In this document: positions 35,010 to 47,300 of the stretch, piece by piece | How the letters are laid out: each line of letters begins with the position of its first letter | How positions within the stretch are numbered: position 1 is the stretch's first letter | From: Corella eumyota | Taxonomy: Eukaryota > Chordata > Ascidiacea > Phlebobranchia > Corellidae | Assembly: GCA_963082875.1 (NCBI GenBank) | Contig: OY720099.1 | Coordinates: 186,001 to 250,000 of the forward strand | DNA length: 64,000 nt | Reading direction: 5' to 3' | Notes under the pieces: generated by a model | Told to the model about the DNA's origin: nothing | The model's database searches: none | The model's input: the letters and a program-made list of their open reading frames with translations, nothing else | Position numbers and translations under genes: made by a program

Positions 35010-37385
35010 TCATCTCATTTTGTTTAATTTAAGTTTTTCAGTTTCACTAAATTGTTGGTACATTTCATCAGCTAGCTTTTTATACTTTAAAGCTTCATCT
35101 TGTTTACCCAATTTTTTGTAGCAAATGTAAAAATTGTAATAAATATCATATTGTGCTATTGTTGGTTTAACTGTTAGTTTGTTTAGTTGAGTTTGTGCTT
35201 TGTTGTAGTTAGATTTTGCTTCTTCAGGTTCACCAAGTTTTTTATAGCATGCTCCAATGCCTCGATATATTTCTAACATTTCATTTGGGCATTCTGAAAG
35301 TAAATTTTTATCGATCACTGAATGTTTTAAATAAGTTGAAAGTGCAACTTTTGATTTGTTAAGTTTAAATTGTGAGATGCCACATTTACTAAGTATTGCA
35401 AGCTGTGATCCAATTTCCTGGTTTGATATTGGAAAGTTGTGGAGAAATGGTTGAGATATTGTTTCTACTTGCTGATATTCTTTTAATGCATAAAAACATT
35501 CTATTGTTAAGTGAGAAATAAAAAAATATTCTCTGGTACCAGGTTGAGCATAAGGTTCTATTTCTTTAAGCAAATCTAATGTAACTTGAAATTTTTCTTC
35601 AGCAAAATAGGCATTACCAACAAGAATTGTAATAGATAATCCCTCGTCATCATTTTTCAACCAGTTTAAAGATTTCCTTTTCTCCCATTCTAATATAGTT
35701 TGTTTGGTTTGTCGTAAATACGCTAAACTCCGCCAAAACTTAAAAGTTGAAGTTTGTTGGTCTGAAATTTTAACCAAAATTTTTTCTTCTGTTAAACTAT
35801 TAACTCGAATATTCGTTAAATATTCCAAATTAAACAAAATTTCAAAATATCTAACAAGACTTGCTGTTCCAACAGCTTGAATTAACTCTTTAGCTGGATC
35901 TAAATCATTTAAACCTTGAAAAGTTGTACCTTTATCAATATAATCATCTTGACCTTGTTTTTTTGTATAAAGTTTTAGTCTAACTTCACAAGCAACAGAC
36001 AGAGCATACTTAAGATGATGGGAAGTTCTTAAATCAATTATTTCTTTTTTTTCTAACTTATTTATTGCATTAAATCCGGTGGAAAAAACTTTGAAAAAAT
36101 CACAAATAATTGTCAAGAATAGCGATATAGTTCTGTAGACATTTTGTTTTATATTAAATGGTTGATTGTTTGTGCCTAATGCACTAACATAATCTAAATT
36201 ATTTATCTTCTTTAGATTTTTAATTAAATCTAAATTGATTTGAAAAGAATCTTCTGTTTTAAGTTTTTGTTTAACCAGATCACAATATTGCTTGTGAATT
36301 TCTTCATCTCCATAAACAAAACATGTTCGTTTTAACACATCAGCTAAGTGATAACCATTCTTTAAATCCACATCAGAGTCAAGATACTTAATCATTTTAC
36401 TAACAGGTTGAATTAGTTCTGTTAGCCATGGCTTGTTTGTGGTACCTTCTTGTCTTCCTAGTGGAAAAATACAAGCAGAAGGCATCATTCCATCAAAAGA
36501 AATTCCACGCTTAGAATAGCAATCAAAAAACCAATCAATTCCACTTTTATTGTAATAATCATTTAAAGTTGGAATTGCAACACATGGAATAATAGTTTCT
36601 CCTAAATTCAAGATAATAAAATGAAAAATGACAGAAAACCATCTAAAATATTCCAGAGTGTTGTTATCCACTTTCTTGTTGTCATCCAGCAAAATAATGT
36701 GCTCAAAGTCAGAGTAAGGAGTTATTTCTTTTCGTGCAAGAGACCCCATTCCAGCTATGGCAAACTTACATGGAGGTTTTCCTGTGATTTTGACACCTTT
36801 TTCAGCTATAAATTGCATGATAGAAGTGTATTGACTGGCTATATCATCTTGTATAGCACAAATTGTTTGTATTTTATCACATTCTAGTTGTTTTAATTTT
36901 GCTTCTAGTATGTTAAAAGGAATAGGTTCTAACGGCAGTTTATTTTCAGTATTTTCTCTCAGTTTTTTAACTTTTTCAGCAACTTTTGCAGAAATATTTC
37001 TTAAATTTGCCAAAGGTTGATCTGCTTTTGATATTTTAAGCAAATGTGAGCAAAGATTATCTAGATCTTTCCTAATTGTTTCAACATTTAAAAGAATTCT
37101 CACTATAGCTGAATTTAAAAGTGCACAACTTCTTATCAAGCTCAATTTATCAGGACTTTTCTCCTTATAAAGCAACCCCATTTTGTGGAGAATTTTTGCT
37201 GATTCTTGTGGTTTATTTTCCTTCCACTTTCCATCTTGTGTTTCTACACAAAGTTGTTTTAACTCAGCAGCAAGTTTATTTAACTCCGTATCAATCATGG
37301 TGGGTTTTAAAACAATTACATTTGTTTCTTTACAGAATTGTTTAAACTCAGCAGCAAGTTTATATTCTTTTTCTAGAAACTTCAT
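35010..37385 (-). CDS. GlnD-like nucleotidyltransferase-TPR protein, L-type copy 5 (intact)
   Basis: Intronless frame of 791 residues from the ATG at 37383-37385 (MKFLEKEYKLAAEFKQFCKE). The signature GSLARKEITPYSDFEH lies at about residues 214-229, YGDEEI near 358, and a TPR-like C-terminal region runs over roughly 560-780, ending in LKLNKMR. The C-terminal part is the most divergent of the family, and the segment around residue 700 (GEPEEAKSNYNKAQ) is the best TPR match. It lies 955 bp beyond the last exon of the complete CACNA2D gene, on the same strand. Its immediate upstream flank is L-type to about 37655 and then switches to an S-type flank, so its promoter region is a recombinant. Confidence 0.88.
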   Translation of the reverse strand: MKFLEKEYKLAAEFKQFCKETNVIVLKPTMIDTELNKLAAELKQLCVETQDGKWKENKPQESAKILHKMGLLYKEKSPDKLSLIRSCALLNSAIVRILLNVETIRKDLDNLCSHLLKISKADQPLANLRNISAKVAEKVKKLRENTENKLPLEPIPFNILEAKLKQLECDKIQTICAIQDDIASQYTSIMQFIAEKGVKITGKPPCKFAIAGMGSLARKEITPYSDFEHIILLDDNKKVDNNTLEYFRWFSVIFHFIILNLGETIIPCVAIPTLNDYYNKSGIDWFFDCYSKRGISFDGMMPSACIFPLGRQEGTTNKPWLTELIQPVSKMIKYLDSDVDLKNGYHLADVLKRTCFVYGDEEIHKQYCDLVKQKLKTEDSFQINLDLIKNLKKINNLDYVSALGTNNQPFNIKQNVYRTISLFLTIICDFFKVFSTGFNAINKLEKKEIIDLRTSHHLKYALSVACEVRLKLYTKKQGQDDYIDKGTTFQGLNDLDPAKELIQAVGTASLVRYFEILFNLEYLTNIRVNSLTEEKILVKISDQQTSTFKFWRSLAYLRQTKQTILEWEKRKSLNWLKNDDEGLSITILVGNAYFAEEKFQVTLDLLKEIEPYAQPGTREYFFISHLTIECFYALKEYQQVETISQPFLHNFPISNQEIGSQLAILSKCGISQFKLNKSKVALSTYLKHSVIDKNLLSECPNEMLEIYRGIGACYKKLGEPEEAKSNYNKAQTQLNKLTVKPTIAQYDIYYNFYICYKKLGKQDEALKYKKLADEMYQQFSETEKLKLNKMR

Positions 37386-38339
37386 TGCAAAACCAATTAA
37401 TAAATCCCAACAAGGTTATAAGTTATTTAAATTGCTGTTACTTAAAACACTCTCAAGTTCAACTTTAGCGTGAAATTATTTAAATTAACTCAAGCATAAA
37501 CTTGCCAACAATTCAACAGAACAAGGCTTATAGCCAACCTCAAAACTGTTACGCCTCAGTTATTATTCTCTATACACTAAAACAAGGCTGAATTAGAATG
37601 TTAACACAATCTTAAATTTCAATACAAAATTTTAAGTTTAAAAATAAACTTATAAATAATTTAACTTAATCTAGTAAAGTTGTCTAAATTATTTTCGGTC
37701 AAATGTTAATTTTAACAAAGAACCGATCACAAGACCTATTGTTTACTCAACAAACAAAGTTATTATTTACATTTGTTACTTAACAAAATTATTTATCCTC
37801 TACCTTATGTAGCCTAATAAATGTTTTTATATGATTTTCAATAAATCTAAACCAAAATTTAAAGATTATTAATTAATTCTTTAAGTTTTTAGAATTAAAA
37901 TGTTAAGGTCCATAATTAGAAACTAAAAAGTTAAAAGTTTTTATTATTTTTGTAAAACAAGTTTAAAAGAACATGCAGAAAATAAAATATTAAAACTAAT
38001 TTCTAATTAAAAACATAAAATTAAAATAAACATAATTTTCAAAACATGAAATAAACATAATTGTGTTTTGTTATAAAACTTTGTTGTAAACTTAAAAGTG
38101 CAAAAACTTAAGAAACTTAAAAATGTTGAAAATAAAATAGCAACTTGTGTAAAATAATAAATAGTGCAAAAATAAGAATTACTGCATTAAATGGAAGATC
38201 ACTTTCATAAATTGCCACCAAAAATAAATTCACCAAAATAAATAAACATGCAAAACAAGGACCCCTCTAATATCTTGGGGGGGGGGGGGACACCCCTAGG
38301 GTAAACCATGCAAATAATTGGGGTTGTGTGAAGTCATTG
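37386..38339. other. Chimeric intergenic region upstream of L-type copy 5
   Basis: 37386-37655 matches the L-type flank at 2022-2290. From about 37656 onward it matches the flank of S-type copy 3 (21530-22175), including attattttcggtcaaatg. A tttatt at 37940-37945 (AATAAA on the minus strand) could be the CACNA2D poly(A) signal. A poly-G tract lies at 38277-38289. Confidence 0.65.
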
Positions 38340-41300
38340 TCACCTTAATATCAGGATGGTAAGAAGTGAGAGGATCGTAAGTTGAGGATAAAGTATTTTT
38401 GCTCCACAATCCTGATCCAACTCCTGTGAAAATAAACCAAAATATTAAACGATGTTAACAGAAAATGTGGCTGAGTTGTTAAAAAAGCATCATATAAGGT
38501 CCTAGGTTTAATTCCCACTGCTGCCATATTGTAACAACTACTTAAGCTTATGATTAGTAGAAACAATATACCAAGGTCAACAATATATTGAAGGTTAAAG
38601 TGATCATGTGACCACCAATAATAAGAACAAACCTGCGGTAAAGTCTTTGCATCGAAACAACTTTCCATCGGGTTTCGACAATATCTAAAACACAAATCAT
38701 TCATTATAAGCAGAAACAACTTGGGTTAATTAACTTTTACAGGCAGCATGGTGTAGTGGTTAAAACACTTTCTACACTGCATAGGTAGTGAGTTTAATCC
38801 CCACTGCTCTCATGCTGTAGCGCCCTTAAGTAAGATGCTACAAACGGTATGAACTTCTGCTGAGCCAACACTTAATCAGCAGCTAAATTATCGGGCAATT
38901 ATAATCTATAATATCCCAAACTTTTTAAGACAACTCGAGACTGGGTCGGGATAACAGATGTTACTCTATGTTTAGGTCACGCAGTTGACCTTCCCACATC
39001 GAGATAAAGATATATACAAAACAACACAAACCTGGTAGAAGGGCAAGGTTGTTGGTTGGTTACGTCCACCACGAGGTCACGATAAGTTTCAAAACAAAAG
39101 TTTTTGTCGCTTGAACATTGAAGTCCAGTGTCAGCCACCACAAACAATAAATTAGATGCTGGTATCCTGGTGGCAGAGTAAGTTCTACAAATATAGTTTA
39201 TCCTCAGTTTCAACTTAAACTAACTTTACAGCCCAAAACATTTAGTGTAGGACCTTAGGTATAATAACACAATGCACAAAACCAATTTCTACATCTTTAA
39301 CAAAATTCTAAAATTTCTGGTTATTTTAAAATGTTTCTAAAACTTGAAGAAAACCAAACCTGTTGCATAAGTTCCTGCAGTTAGCCACTCCACCTTGTGA
39401 CCAGATCTGCTCCCCAAAACTCAACACTAGATGTCCTAGCACACAACCAGTTTGTTTAACTTGCGCGACCTCCAAGGTCGAATGTTTGTTTTGTTTGACT
39501 TCGGCCGAACCCAGGATAGTTTGGATAAAAGTTTGTAGAACGAGGATAAAGTGCTGAGCTGTGATGGTGATACTGGATGTCGTCCACCAACCTGAAGTTC
39601 AAAACACAATTTAAACCCAGCCCCATGTACCCCAAACAGGGGTCACTGATATAACCCAGGTATTCACCGATATTTATAATATTTGTGATCGCTGGAATCA
39701 AACGAGGTGCAGTGTTTCCGTTAATTTCAACCGCGTCACACAAAGCTTGGTGGTCGTAGAAATACTTGGAAACATAGATGTTGTCACGCTCCAGTGCTTT
39801 TAACAATTCACCGTCAGTGTTGCCAAAAAACTCTCCCAACTGAGGATAAAGTTAAAATTATTAACAATTACAGAGAACGAAATAACGGGTCGCTATTCGC
39901 TAAAAGCGAATCATTTTTTACAAATATATTAGAAATAGCGAATCAACCAAAAAAGGGGCAGGTAGTGATAAAACTCTCGTGTGTATTTTTACGATCTATT
40001 TTACACCGGTTTCACACTAATTTAATTACATTATCATTATCCTGCGTAAATGTAGGTTACTGTAGGGCATTTAATAACAATAACTTTCCATGTTTTGGCA
40101 ATGCGTAAATTTCGCTCCCGAGATCGTTCAGTTGTTGCGCAATTTTTTAAATGCATAACACAGCCTTAAAAGAATTAAAAATGTCTTGTTTTTCGTGCAA
40201 AATATTCTTAACGATTGTTTAACGATACGTTACATTTTAAAAATGCCAGGCAACGCGTCAAGTGTTACAAAAAAACGAAGATTATGACTTGAACCTAATA
40301 ATTACTCTAAAAATGCGACCTCATTTTTAGCGAATCGTTTTTTAAACGTTATTTCGTACCCTGAATTATAATAAAATTTTTTAAAACACAAATAGATCCT
40401 CTAATCAGATAAAAGTGCCTACCCAACAAAGTGCTTACCTAATTTAAAGTGCTTACATAATTTAAAGTACCCACCGAATTACAAGTGCCTACTCATTTAA
40501 AAGTGCCTACCTTATTAAAAGTGCCTACCAAGTTTAAAGTGTCCACTCACTTAAAAGTACCTACCCAATTAAAAGTAACTACCTACTTAAAAGTGCTTAC
40601 CCAACAAAGTGCCTAACCAATTTAAAGTGTCCACTCAATTAAAAGTGCCTACCCAATCAAAAGTACCCACCCAGGTAAAAGTGCTTACCCATTCAAAAGT
40701 GCCTACCTTATCCTGATGTTCTTCCTGATTGGTTGAAATAAGATTCCCAGCTCCATCCAACAACAAACACATCCGATCCTTCAACAAAACAAAATTTAAA
40801 ACATGAAAACAATTTTATTTATTGAGTAAAACTTACCTGGGACTGGCAATTATAAATTCCAAAACAGTTTATTCCATCGTTGCACTAAACAAAAGGAAAG
40901 ATTATTAACATTGGTTTAACTTTAAATTACTTATATGGGCAACAAATTAATAATTCCAAAATCAGTTTTCATTTAGAGTTAGAATATCCATAGTTGGGCC
41001 TATTTCAATAACCCACAATCTAATAAGTTAACCCCCTTATATGGGGGCCAATACTGACTTGTATTTGTGACGAGTTGTAGAGGATTTGGGTGAATATTTG
41101 TTGATCGAGGACCAACCCGGTCACACTTGGAACATCTTGGTTGGACAACTCAACTGGTTTGCTTGCTATCACATAACTTACCTTCAACAACAAAACAAAT
41201 TAACAAACAAATAATTTGGAGTTAAATATTAGTTAAGTTAAACATAGAAACAATTAGTAAGTCAGGCAGTCTGATGGTCAGAACACTTTTCTACATAAGG

Positions 41301-44300
41301 TCCCGAGTTCGATTTCCACTGCTCTCATGTTGTGGTGCTCTTTAGTAAAACGTTATAATCGGTAATAACTCATGCTAAGCCAGCATTTAATCAGCAGCAT
41401 AATCATTGAACAAATATAATCTATAATATTCCAAACCGCCACAGGCAACTCAAGACTTGGTCGGAGTAAGTGATGTTACTCAATGTTTAGGCCATAAAGT
41501 CAACTTACCAACATTGAAGATAAATAAATATAAAAAAAATCATTATTATTTCAACTTATTTAATTAAACTTTTTAACAAATTTTAATATTTACAGTTTTT
41601 GTTGTTGTCCATGGTTCAGTATAAGTTGTGACCTCATCAGGTTGTGATGTCATAGTGACCTCATTTAAACTTGTAGTGACATCCTTAAAGGTCACAGGAA
41701 GGTCAAACTTGACCAGTTGGTAGGTTGTCATAGAAACAGACAAAAACTTTCGACGAATATTGTCACGGTCCAATAAATATGAATCCAATTCCTAATTAAT
41801 TAATTTTTAATTAAAATTTTTTAATTATTTTTTTTAAATATGTCTCACCTTGTCAACAATGAGATCATTGTTATACATTGTTGTGAGAACAATGGGGTCG
41901 GAGTCCGAGATGGCAAATCGACCAAGCACAACGTCATGGTTGGTTTGTTCAACCCAGTATTCGTTCAAGCGTTTCATGAGGTAACCTTGAAGTTTGATCA
42001 AGGTCAATTCGTCGGTTTCAATGTTGTCTGAAATATAATCACAATCAATTATTTTTAGAATATTTAAACTTTTAAGTTGAATCAAATTTATAAAAACCCA
42101 AAATATCACAAGTTCAACAATAACCTAATACAACCTGGGGGTTAAGTCATGACCCTTATATTGAAAAGATGAACTCACCCTCGCCACAAACTGAGCTGAT
42201 ATCCTCCAAATTGAGGGTGAAAATATTTGTTTTGTTGCCAGCATTGGAGCAGGTTGGTTGGGAGGTTGTGTTCATGGTTCTGTTAATATTAAGATAGTTT
42301 AGTTATTAAAGAACAGAGGTTAAGTAAACATTACCTTTATGTTTATTAGCATTGATATTTATTGCTACTCAAGCTCTAAGTTCCTAGGCTTGATTTCCAC
42401 TGCCAATTTGGACCTAAGGTTTTAGGTTTGAATTTGACTGCCACAGAAGAGCAATGACCCTGGGTTTAATTCTCCTTGATTTGTAGTTGTAATACACAAA
42501 ACAGTAAAAACCAAAACCATGGGATTAATTTCAGCCACTGGCATTTCACACACAAATTTTAAAAAAACAGCTACACCAAAATACCAACCACTTAAAATGA
42601 TTTTGCCACAAATTTTGCCACAAATGGTTCTGTGGATATCAACAAAATTTAATGGCCCAAAGAAATAAATTTAAGCTCTGTTTATTAGGTTTGCTATTAG
42701 TTGCTCTAAAAGCTTTAATGTCCTAGGTTTAATTCCCACTACAGTGACCCTAGGTTTAATAGCCACTGCATCGTAAAACCCTTAGGCCCATTGCTTAAAC
42801 TTCATTGCTTTCAAGTTGTGATACAAAAAATAGTAAAAACTGAAACCTAGAATTAATTTCGGCCACTGGAATTTTACACCAAAATTTTTAAACAACATCT
42901 GGTATTTTGATGTAGTTGTTGTTTAAAAATTTTGATGTACAATTCCAGGTTTCAGATTTACTTTTACTTGTGGTTAATATCATCTTGCGACAAAAACCAG
43001 AAGCAAAAAAAATAACATGAACTTACCTTGGTTTGCACTTCACCCCACTGACAATAGTCCTCACATTTGATTGGTTGAAATAAATACTCTCTAGCCCAAT
43101 GTTGTTGTAGTTCAATGAGGTTTGTTGTTCAAGTTGTGAGCTGGGCAAACCAACAGCAATACTGGAACAAATAATTAAAGTTTTGGTTTCAAATTCTTAT
43201 TGATTTTTACAAAATATGTTAATTAAATAACTTTGGTTTACACTAATAAAACATTGTTTAAAATTTAAATTAGAAATTAATAATTAATAAGTATCAATAA
43301 AAAATATTGTTTAATATAAAAACAATAAAAAACAAATTAAAAAAACATTAATAATTAAATAAGCACAATATCAAAACTCCAATAAAACAAATTTATTTAA
43401 AAAAAAACAATATTAAATAATTTTCATCAAACCTAAACACTGAGTTTGGTAAACTTGAGAAAGAGAAAGTATATTCGGTCTCCATTATATGATTTCTATG
43501 TAGAAAGATACGGTTGAATGATTGTTGGCCAGATTCTTTGTACAGCATGGCAGTCCGAAGCTAAAAGTTAAATAAAGAAATAAATTAGAAATCTAAATAT
43601 CAATCAATTACTTTCTATTATTATTCAATAAACCATGAAAGTAATAATTTGTTACCGTTGTAAAGTTTGAATGCTCCATGTCTAATAAATCAACCGTGGT
43701 TGGCAACTCACCTACGCCCTGAATATAAAGAAGTAAATGTTAAAATATTTTAAACTAAAGATTTAAATTGATGTACAAAATAACCTGTTTTAATAAAGGA
43801 TGGTGAAATAAAAGTCCGTTGTTCTCCATTCCAAATGAATAAGCATTCACTCCATACTATAACAAATTAATAAAGTTAATATTTATATCTTGATGTGGAA
43901 AGGTAGATATCACAGCCCACAGCTAAAACAAAAGCAACATCAGTTACCCCAACCCAGTCTTAAGTTGCCTTTGCCAGTTTGGAATATTATAGATTATAAT
44001 TGTCAGATAATTAAACTGCTGATTAAGTACTGGCTCAGCAGAAGTTTATACCGTTTATAGTGCCTTACTCAAAGGCGCTACAGCTTAAAAGCAGTAGGGA
44101 TCGAACCCAAACCACTAAACCATGCTGTTGGTAAAGTTAATTTTTATTCTCATATTAACTTAAAATAAACCAAGCTAATTTAAAGTTCCACCTTTTAAAT
44201 ATATTTTATTTTTCTACCTGAGCCATGTCCATAATTTCCTCTACATCCTTGTACAACACATCAGCACCTATGATGGCCACCACTCCTAGTTTGGACGGCC

Positions 44301-47300
44301 GGTTATCATACACAGGTCTGGTGACGCTTAAAACTGTTCCCAGTCCGTTGTGGTCTTCGTACGGCAACGTCCACTGATTCACTTTGCTGTAAAAGTTTAA
44401 GTTGTTTTTATTAGTAGCTCAGTAAAGGTAGGAGATAACACAAGTTTGCTTTATAATGTGCATTTGAATTGTTGTAATATGGTCACAACTCTCAAATAAA
44501 ATTAGTTAATGATAATTTACCTGCACACCACAAACAGCAGTTTTATTTATTTTGTACGCCTATAAATTGTACAAACACAAACACATACACATACAGACAT
44601 ATATTTGTAAATGTATCATCCACTAAGCCTTAACACAAAACTGTAAAATTAAATGACCCAGTCATAAATAACTTTATAATACCGCCTTATAAACCAATAT
44701 TGCCACACTAAGCAAGAATAATGATTTCAAACACTAAACTACGGCACAACTTACACATTAGAATAAGCGAGAGGTTTGCTGATCTTGCCCAGATACTTGA
44801 TGGTCTCGTGGGTTGTTGCACTGTTGGATGGAATCTTGTTGAACTGACCTCTGTTGTTGCAAGCCATCTCCCTCAACGAACCCGTGCTCAGGAAGTGTTT
44901 ACCCACAGAGTAGGTGAAAACCCGGGTCTGTGAATTAACAATGATTTTTAAAACCAGCATTATGGTGTAGTGGTCAGAACACTTCCTACATCACATGAGG
45001 TACTAGTTTTAATTCCCAATGCTATTATGCTGTAGCGCCCTTGAGTAAGGCACTATAAATGGTATAAACTGCTGCTGAGCCAACGCTTAATCAACAGCAT
45101 AATTATCGGTTTTACGATCTATATAATATTCCTAACTGCCAAAGGCAACTTGAGACTGGGTCAGGGTAACTGTTGGTACTCTACGATGATAAAAATATAA
45201 ACAAAAAAACCTTATTAAAATCACTGACAAAGATCAATAACTCAAGGTATGGGTGCTTACATGTTTTTGTAGATTCCACTTCTCAAATGCTTGAGCGGGG
45301 TAGTTGTCCCCTCCATCGGTCAACAACAATATGATTGGGTTACATGATGACCTTATTGACCTACAAACAATAATTAAGAAACATAAGACAGTTAAGACTG
45401 TTTTAACTGTACAACAAGATATAACATTTCTAAGATGCTTATTGACCTACAACAACGACAATAAAAATGTTAAGTAACACTATAGCAATTACAAGTTATA
45501 TAGTTTTAAGATGCTCAGTTATTTAGGTAAAAAAAAGCATTTATACTGTCACCGAATGGCCATAAGGTTGTAGTATTGTAAGTTAAATGAATATTGACAC
45601 AAGTTGACAATGTTCAATAAGTACTCACCTTGTATTGTTGGTGGAATTACTTAAAAGTTGGAAAGCAAAATCAAAACCGTTCTCAAACGACGATGAATTA
45701 TGAGGTTCAGGGATCTGGCTTAACCATTCTATAGCAAGCTAAAGATGTAAAAGTTGTTAGATTAAACAGTATTACAATATAAGCAAGGTTAAAGATATTA
45801 TATTAAAAAATAAATTCTATTAAAGCAACTAAGAATTAAATTTCATAAAATAAAAGATGGTCCTTAAACTGATAATCATTCTTACATAAAATTCAACACT
45901 AATTAATTCATCTTAACTAATTAAAACTTAATTAACAAACCTCTTTATAATTGGGAAGAGCTTGGATCAACCCCGGGCAATCAGGATTGAGGAAAGATGC
46001 TTCCTTGTTGAAAGTGAAGATGTTAAAATAATCGTTCCGACTCAAAGTGTTCATCAGATGACGAACCGATTGTTTGATGAGGTTCAAGGTCAAACCAATA
46101 ATGCTCCCACTAGTGTCGATCATTATAAGAACGTCTTTCGGAGACGATATGCTCTGTTGGGATAATTTATTTATTATTAATTATGTTATTAAAATTTTAA
46201 TAAATTTAATTTTGTTGTTTTAATTAGAAATTAATAAAGAATTTTAATTTAAAAATAAAACTTTATTAGCAATTGATTAATTAAATAATAACAGAAATTA
46301 AAGTAGAACAGGAGTTGTAACCTGAACAAACCAAGTTTCCATCCTGGCATCGTGAAGGTCAACTTTGCTACAATCCTTGCTCCAAGGTCGTCCAGGGAAG
46401 TACCGAAGGACCCCGTTCGTCGTTGCAATATACAGCCACCGGGTGGAGGTAGAGTTACAGAATTGTTCCTTGAAGATTTGGTCGAGTTGTTGGGACCAAG
46501 CCACATCACTTAAAATGTTTTCAGCTGAAAAATTAATTTGAAATTTTTGTTTAAAAATAGAAAAAAAAACAAATTTTCCTAAACTGTTTTTAATTTAATG
46601 TCATTTTTATAGTTTAGTTAAATAAAAACAATAATTTGCATTTTTAATTAAATTAAAGATTAGTTTGCATTTTTGATTTAAAAGGAAAAAGTACATAAAA
46701 CAAATTTGATTGTGTTTTTTTTTAAATTAAGTGCTTTTGCCTTGCTTTTAAAGGTTAAATTAATCTTTCCTTGATGTCATTTTTACGGTTTAGTTAACTT
46801 GAAATTAATTAGTTTTAAAATAAAATATTTTTGTTATATATTTTACCTTCATTATAAACATCCAGTGGGATATGTACAGCACTTGAGGTAAGGGTAATAT
46901 CTTGCCCATTGAAATCCTCATTAGGGGTGAAGCCCCCTTGTGGTAGGTAACAAACATCTGGGTCAAGCCCCTCAGGTAGTTGGTACCCACACCCACATTT
47001 TGAGTTGTAGTAAAGTAGGGTTGAGTTGGGGCTGGTGGGGAACTGTTGAGCGTTTACGATCGTTGCGTTTAAATTTCCGTTGTCATAAAACCTAACATCT
47101 TTGCTCTGTAAAATTGGTGTTTGAATAATTAATATTGTCCAATTAGTCTACTTATTAATTATTGTTTTTGTAAAATTAATTACAATAAATTAATCGGTAA
47201 GATAGTTCAAGTTAGAACTGTAAAATTATAAGACAATAATTAATTTAATTAATTGTTAAAGTTTAATAAAACTACCGTAAGATTTTTTGTTTTGTTAAAG

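Noticed and set aside
44721-44960. Two overlapping opposite-strand frames near CACNA2D exon 10
   Set aside because: Only the minus-strand one is coding, as exon 10 of CACNA2D; the plus-strand frame is its shadow.
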